Assembly (NCBI GenBank): GCA_035291605.1
Contig: DATDRS010000479.1
Location: forward strand, 1 to 8,726
Length of the DNA: 8,726 nt
Source of the DNA: DATDRS01 sp035291605
GTDB lineage: Bacteria; Chloroflexota; Anaerolineae; Anaerolineales; UBA6663
Reading direction: 5' to 3'
Shown here: one piece after another, positions 5,922 through 8,726 of the stretch
How positions within the stretch are numbered: position 1 is the stretch's first letter
Layout: each line of letters starts with the position of its first letter
Program-made: the position numbers and the translations under genes
Notes under the pieces: model-generated
The model's input: only the letters and a program-made list of their open reading frames with translations
Told to the model about the DNA's origin: nothing
Database searches by the model: none

Positions 5922-7322
5922 ATGGAAAAGTTTGACGTTGCCGTCATCGGCGCCGGGCAGGGCGGCCTGCCCGCGGCGCACATGGCCGCCAACCTCGGAG
6001 CGAAGGTCGCGCTAATCGAAATGCGTGAAGTCGGCGGCACTTGAGTGAACGAGGGGTGCATCCCCACCAAGACCTTGTTAAGGTCTGCCGAAGTCATGCA
6101 TCTGGTCAAACACCGCGCCTACGAATTTGGTGTGCGCGGCGTGAACCCGGATGCCATCACCTTCGACTTGGCCGCAGCCGTCGCCCGCAAAGACGCCATC
6201 GTCAACGGCATCCTCTCCGGGATCCACGACGCGCTTCGCAAAAACAAGAACATTACGTTTCTCACAGGCCACGCCGAGTTCACCTCGCCGGTGGACATCC
6301 GCGTGGACGGAAGACAGATCACCGCCGAAAAAACGATCCTCGCCGTCGGCGCGCGCCCGGCGACCGTGGACATTCCCGGCCTCGCCGATGTGGGGTTCAT
6401 TACCAACTATGAGGCGCTCAAGCTGGAACGGCTGCCGGCGTCTATGATTGTCATCGGCGGCGGCTATATCGGTGTAGAGTTCGCGCAGATGTATGCCCGG
6501 TTTGGCACAAAAGTGATGATGCTGGGCCGCGCGCCGCGTATCATGTCGCACGAAGACGAAGAGATTTCGGTGGCGCTGGCCGAGGTGTTGCGCGCCGAGG
6601 GCATTGACCTGTACACCAGCGCGCCGGTCTTGCGCGCCGAATTCGAGGGGGATGAGAAGGTGGTTGTCGCGCAAATCGGCGGCGAGGAGCAGCGCTTCAA
6701 AGCCAAAGAAATTCTCTTTGCTGGAGGGCGTGTCTCACGGGTAGAAGGGCTTAGCCTAGAGCAGGCCGGTGTGGAACTATCGCGGGACGTCATCCAGGTA
6801 GTGGATACGTTGCAAACCACCATGCCTAATATCTGGTCTATCGGCGATGCGAACGGCGGGGCGATGTTCACGCACCGAGCCACCTACGACGGACCGCTAT
6901 CCGCGCTGAATGCGGTGCGCGGGTTGAAGAAGAAAGTGGATTATCGCGTCGTGCCGCGGGCGGTGTTCTCCGAACCGGCGGTAGCGAGCGTGGGCCTGAC
7001 GGAGCGCGAGGCCCGCGAGGCTAGGCACGAGGTCAAGATCGGCAAGCACCTATTTGCCCACACAGGCCGGGCCAAAGCCATTGGCCAGACAGAGGGGTTC
7101 GTCAAAATCGTGGCGGATATGAAGACCGATGAAATTCTGGGTGCACACATCCTCGGCGCCCACGCCGATATCCTGATTCACGAAGTCGTGGCGGCCATGT
7201 ACAACCATGGCACCGCCGAGCCTATCGCTAAATCCATTCACATCCATCCCACGCTGAGCGAGGCGGTGAAGAGCGCCGCAAAGGCGATTGGGTCTGCCCC
7301 AATGATCAGGACTGGCGAGTAA
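5922..7322 (+). CDS. MerA/Lpd-like disulfide reductase, selenocysteine (GGTUVNEGC)
   Basis: With TGA at 6042 read through, this is a 466-residue flavoprotein of the pyridine-nucleotide disulfide oxidoreductase family. It shows an N-terminal FAD motif (VAVIGAGQGGLPAA), GGT-U41-VNEGC46-IPTKT, an NAD(P)-binding motif (VIGGGYIGVEFAQMYARFG), the second FAD motif (IWSIGDANG) and a dimer domain. Residue 41 is the interchange thiol that attacks the substrate; Cys46, next to FAD, is retained. It lacks both the HMA domain and the C-terminal CysCys of MerA. Its C-terminal region has HIHPTLSEAV, the catalytic His-Pro...Glu motif of dihydrolipoamide dehydrogenase-type enzymes, so a disulfide, selenylsulfide or Hg-thiol adduct is a likelier substrate than in true MerA. 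The ATG at 5922 has only a weak AGGA upstream but gives the full FAD-binding domain. Confidence 0.88.
6042..6044 (+). other. In-frame TGA read as selenocysteine 41 (disulfide reductase)
   Basis: The TGA replaces the first Cys of the CxxxxC redox pair, in a motif otherwise intact on both sides (REVGGT before, VNEGCIPTKT after). The 40 codons upstream carry a complete FAD-binding fingerprint, so the TGA is internal, not a gene boundary. Confidence 0.88.
6070..6086 (+). promoter_or_regulatory. Candidate bacterial SECIS hairpin (disulfide reductase)
   Basis: AGACCTT (6070-6076) pairs perfectly over 7 bp with AAGGTCT (6080-6086) around a GTT loop that starts with G, 32 bases after the TGA. This is the strongest of the SECIS-like hairpins here. 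The corresponding region of the neighbouring Cys-containing merA shows no such hairpin. Confidence 0.6.
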
Positions 7323-7419
7323 ATCGAAGAGCAACTGGTTTGATGCTCGTGTTCGTTACCCTGAGTTTGATCCCTATCACTATGACTATGTGAGAATGCC
7401 TCGCAAGGAGTTGGTGTCC

Positions 7420-7728
7420 ATGACCAAAATCAAAGCCTATATCGCAAGTGTCGTCGCGCTCATTGCTTGCCCGTGTCACCTGCCGCTCACGCTCCCGCTG
7501 CTCATCTCGCTCACCGCCGAGACGGCCTTCAGCGCGTGGCTGGCTGCTCCGCGCATCATGCTTCTCGTCGGCGTCATCTCGACCGTCATCTTCATCGGCG
7601 GGCTGGCGCTGGCTTTCAAATGGTTCACTCAACCCGCCGGTCCTCCAACCCCCAACGCAACACGGTCCTGGTCCAAATTCAAGACCAGGCCTGAGAAGGT
7701 GCCCCATGGCAACCCATCACGAAATTGA
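7420..7728 (+). CDS. merE: MerE-like mercury transport protein
   Basis: A 102-residue membrane protein with two hydrophobic segments: about residues 6-34 (containing LIACPCHLPLTLPLL, Cys17 and Cys19) and about 42-67. The CPCHLP signature inside the first segment is that of MerE, a small broad-spectrum transporter of Hg(II) and methylmercury. The family is usually about 78 residues; the extra length here is a polar C-terminal tail (about 68-102). The ATG at 7420 is chosen for AAGGAG at 7405-7410. GTG at 7390 is an in-frame alternative, and the frame stays open further upstream to 7306. The 3' end overlaps merB by 23 bases. Placement beside merB fits uptake of organomercurials. Confidence 0.78.
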   Translation: MTKIKAYIASVVALIACPCHLPLTLPLLISLTAETAFSAWLAAPRIMLLVGVISTVIFIGGLALAFKWFTQPAGPPTPNATRSWSKFKTRPEKVPHGNPSRN

Positions 7729-8365
7729 AGAGTTGGCGGCGGTCCTGGAAAGCAGCCTGGGCGCAGGCTTCAACCCGCAGGGCTACGCCTTATACCGTGA
7801 GCTTATCGTTCTCCTGGCGGAAGGGCGGCCGGTGTCTCCGGAGCGCGTCGCGGGTGTGCTCGGCCTTGCGCGTGAAGAGGCGCTCGAGATTCTCCGCCAA
7901 CGGCCAAGCCTTGAATGGGACGAAGCCGGGAACATCGTCGGCGCGGGGTTGACCCTCCGGCCTACGCCGCATCGGTTCAAACTGAAAGACTGCACCTTGT
8001 TCACCTGGTGTGCGCTCGATTCGCTGATGTTCCCGGGGCTGGTCGGACAAACCGTTCGTGTCGAGTCACCGTGCGCGGGCACCGGTCGCCCGGTGCGGGT
8101 GACGGTGACGCCGGATGGAGTAAAACAAGTTGAGCCACCTGAAGCCGTCGTCTCGCTGGTTGCGCCGGAAGCCTCACCGGACGTGCGGCGCGTCTTTTGC
8201 GACTACGTGAACTTCTTCCAGTCGGCAGAGACGGCGGCCGATTGGCTGGCCGAGCATCCTGGAGCGACCACACTCCCGGTTGCCGAGGCTTACGCGCTTG
8301 GCCGCCGCCTATCCGAATCGGTTTTTCGACACTGGGCTCGCCCGGGCCAGCCGCGCGCTGACTGA
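7706..8365 (+). CDS. merB: Organomercurial (alkylmercury) lyase MerB
   Basis: A 219-residue protein, near the usual length of MerB, which splits the carbon-mercury bond of organomercurials such as methylmercury and passes Hg(II) to MerA. The catalytic motif FTWCALDSLMFPGL gives Cys102 and Asp105, and RRVFCDYVNFF gives Cys165. The 63-residue spacing between the two cysteines equals that of E. coli-type MerB (Cys96, Asp99, Cys159), so all three catalytic residues are present. The N-terminal region (EGRPVSPERVAGVLG, EEALEILRQ) matches the family's winged-helix-like domain. The start ATG overlaps the end of the merE-like gene, suggesting coupling. All catalytic positions are ordinary Cys codons. 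Confidence 0.94.
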   Translation: MATHHEIEELAAVLESSLGAGFNPQGYALYRELIVLLAEGRPVSPERVAGVLGLAREEALEILRQRPSLEWDEAGNIVGAGLTLRPTPHRFKLKDCTLFTWCALDSLMFPGLVGQTVRVESPCAGTGRPVRVTVTPDGVKQVEPPEAVVSLVAPEASPDVRRVFCDYVNFFQSAETAADWLAEHPGATTLPVAEAYALGRRLSESVFRHWARPGQPRAD

Positions 8366-8368
8366 AAT

Positions 8369-8726
8369 ATGTGGGCCTTGCTCGCGCTGGGCGCGGCGGC
8401 GCTGACCTCCTTCAACCCCATCCTCTACAAGCGGATGCTCAAAGACGCTGAGCCGCTCGTCGTCGTGTGGGGCGTCACGCTGCTGGCCCTTCCCCTGCTG
8501 GCGGCGTTTACTTTTGTGCTCACCCCACAGTTGCCACAGGTGGATGGATTGTTCATCCTCAGTGTCGTGGGCGCGGGCGGATTGAACGTCGCGGCCCATT
8601 TCGCCTCGGCCAAAGCGTTGAAACTGGAAGAGGCCTCGCTGGTGACGCCACTGCTCACCTTCAGTCCGGTGTTCACATTGATCATTGCGGCACTCTTTCT
8701 TGGAGAGATGCCGTCGGCGAGAGGCG
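8369..8726 (+). CDS. EamA-family (DMT) transporter, 5' part, runs off window
   Basis: An ATG three bases after the merB stop opens a frame to the end of the window (119 residues) without a stop. Four hydrophobic segments are visible: WALLALGAAALTSF, VVVWGVTLLALPLLAAFTFVL, FILSVVGAGGLNVAAHFAS and SLVTPLLTFSPVFTLIIAALFL. The final GEMPSARG is the typical end of the first EamA repeat. EamA proteins export metabolites such as amino acids or nucleotide-linked compounds. The tight spacing to merB suggests cotranscription, but no mercury role is established and no metal-binding Cys is seen in this part. The substrate cannot be told. Confidence 0.8.
   Translation, partial: MWALLALGAAALTSFNPILYKRMLKDAEPLVVVWGVTLLALPLLAAFTFVLTPQLPQVDGLFILSVVGAGGLNVAAHFASAKALKLEEASLVTPLLTFSPVFTLIIAALFLGEMPSARG

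Noticed and set aside
6053..6065. GGGG/CCCC hairpin as the SECIS of the disulfide reductase
   Set aside because: Its loop starts only 12 bases after the TGA, closer than usual, and the 7-bp hairpin at 6070-6086 fits better.
1380..7322. Treating the three TGA-split genes as pseudogenes or separate short ORFs
   Set aside because: All four TGAs coincide with functional Cys positions, the frames are otherwise intact on both sides, and candidate SECIS hairpins follow. Random decay would not be this selective.
1380..8365. A variant genetic code in which TGA encodes an ordinary amino acid throughout
   Set aside because: TGA clearly ends several genes here (thioredoxin-like, merR, merA, merP-like, merE-like, merB), and Trp and Cys use their normal codons.

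Overview
The window is a G+C-rich bacterial segment carrying a mercury-resistance island in which several metal- or thiol-handling cysteines appear to be replaced by selenocysteine. Three genes contain in-frame TGA codons, four in total. Every one sits exactly where the protein family has a functional cysteine: WUxxC in a thioredoxin-like lipoprotein, GWTUGGU in a MerP/HMA-like lipoprotein, and GGTUVNEGC in a MerA/dihydrolipoamide-dehydrogenase-like flavoprotein. Each TGA is followed at a plausible distance by a small hairpin with G in the first or second loop position, as in bacterial SECIS elements. TGA is also the normal stop of many genes here (thioredoxin, merR, merA, merP-like, merE-like, merB), so a global code change is unlikely. 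The organism cannot be named from the sequence. Base composition, lipoboxes and general gene content would fit Chloroflexota or a similar environmental lineage, with low confidence.

Left part (1-2230): a truncated radical-SAM protein, an unrecognised protein with a twin-arginine-like start, a selenocysteine thioredoxin-like lipoprotein, and a broken ccdA. CcdA normally feeds electrons across the membrane to such thioredoxins. Here it carries a one-base frameshift at an A-run and is cut off after its second membrane segment.

Middle part (2238-5538): a Rho-independent terminator, then a textbook MerR-type promoter (19-bp spacer with a perfect dyad), merR, full-length merA with an N-terminal HMA domain and C-terminal CysCys, a tautomerase-family protein, the MerP-like lipoprotein with two TGA codons, and a MerT-like transporter overlapping it by ATGA.

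Right part (5610-8726): a small Cys-rich protein, the selenocysteine disulfide reductase, a MerE-like membrane protein with CPC, merB (organomercurial lyase) with its catalytic Cys/Asp/Cys, and the start of an EamA-family transporter that runs off the window.

Proposed working: the exposed selenolate lipoprotein binds Hg(II) and passes it to MerT (MerE being a second importer), MerB cleaves organomercurials, MerA reduces Hg(II) to Hg(0), and the Sec flavoprotein keeps a thiol or selenol partner reduced. The uptake and chemistry roles follow from the families. The selenium link is inferred from the TGA positions and hairpins. No selenocysteine machinery (selA, selB, selC, selD) lies in this window.
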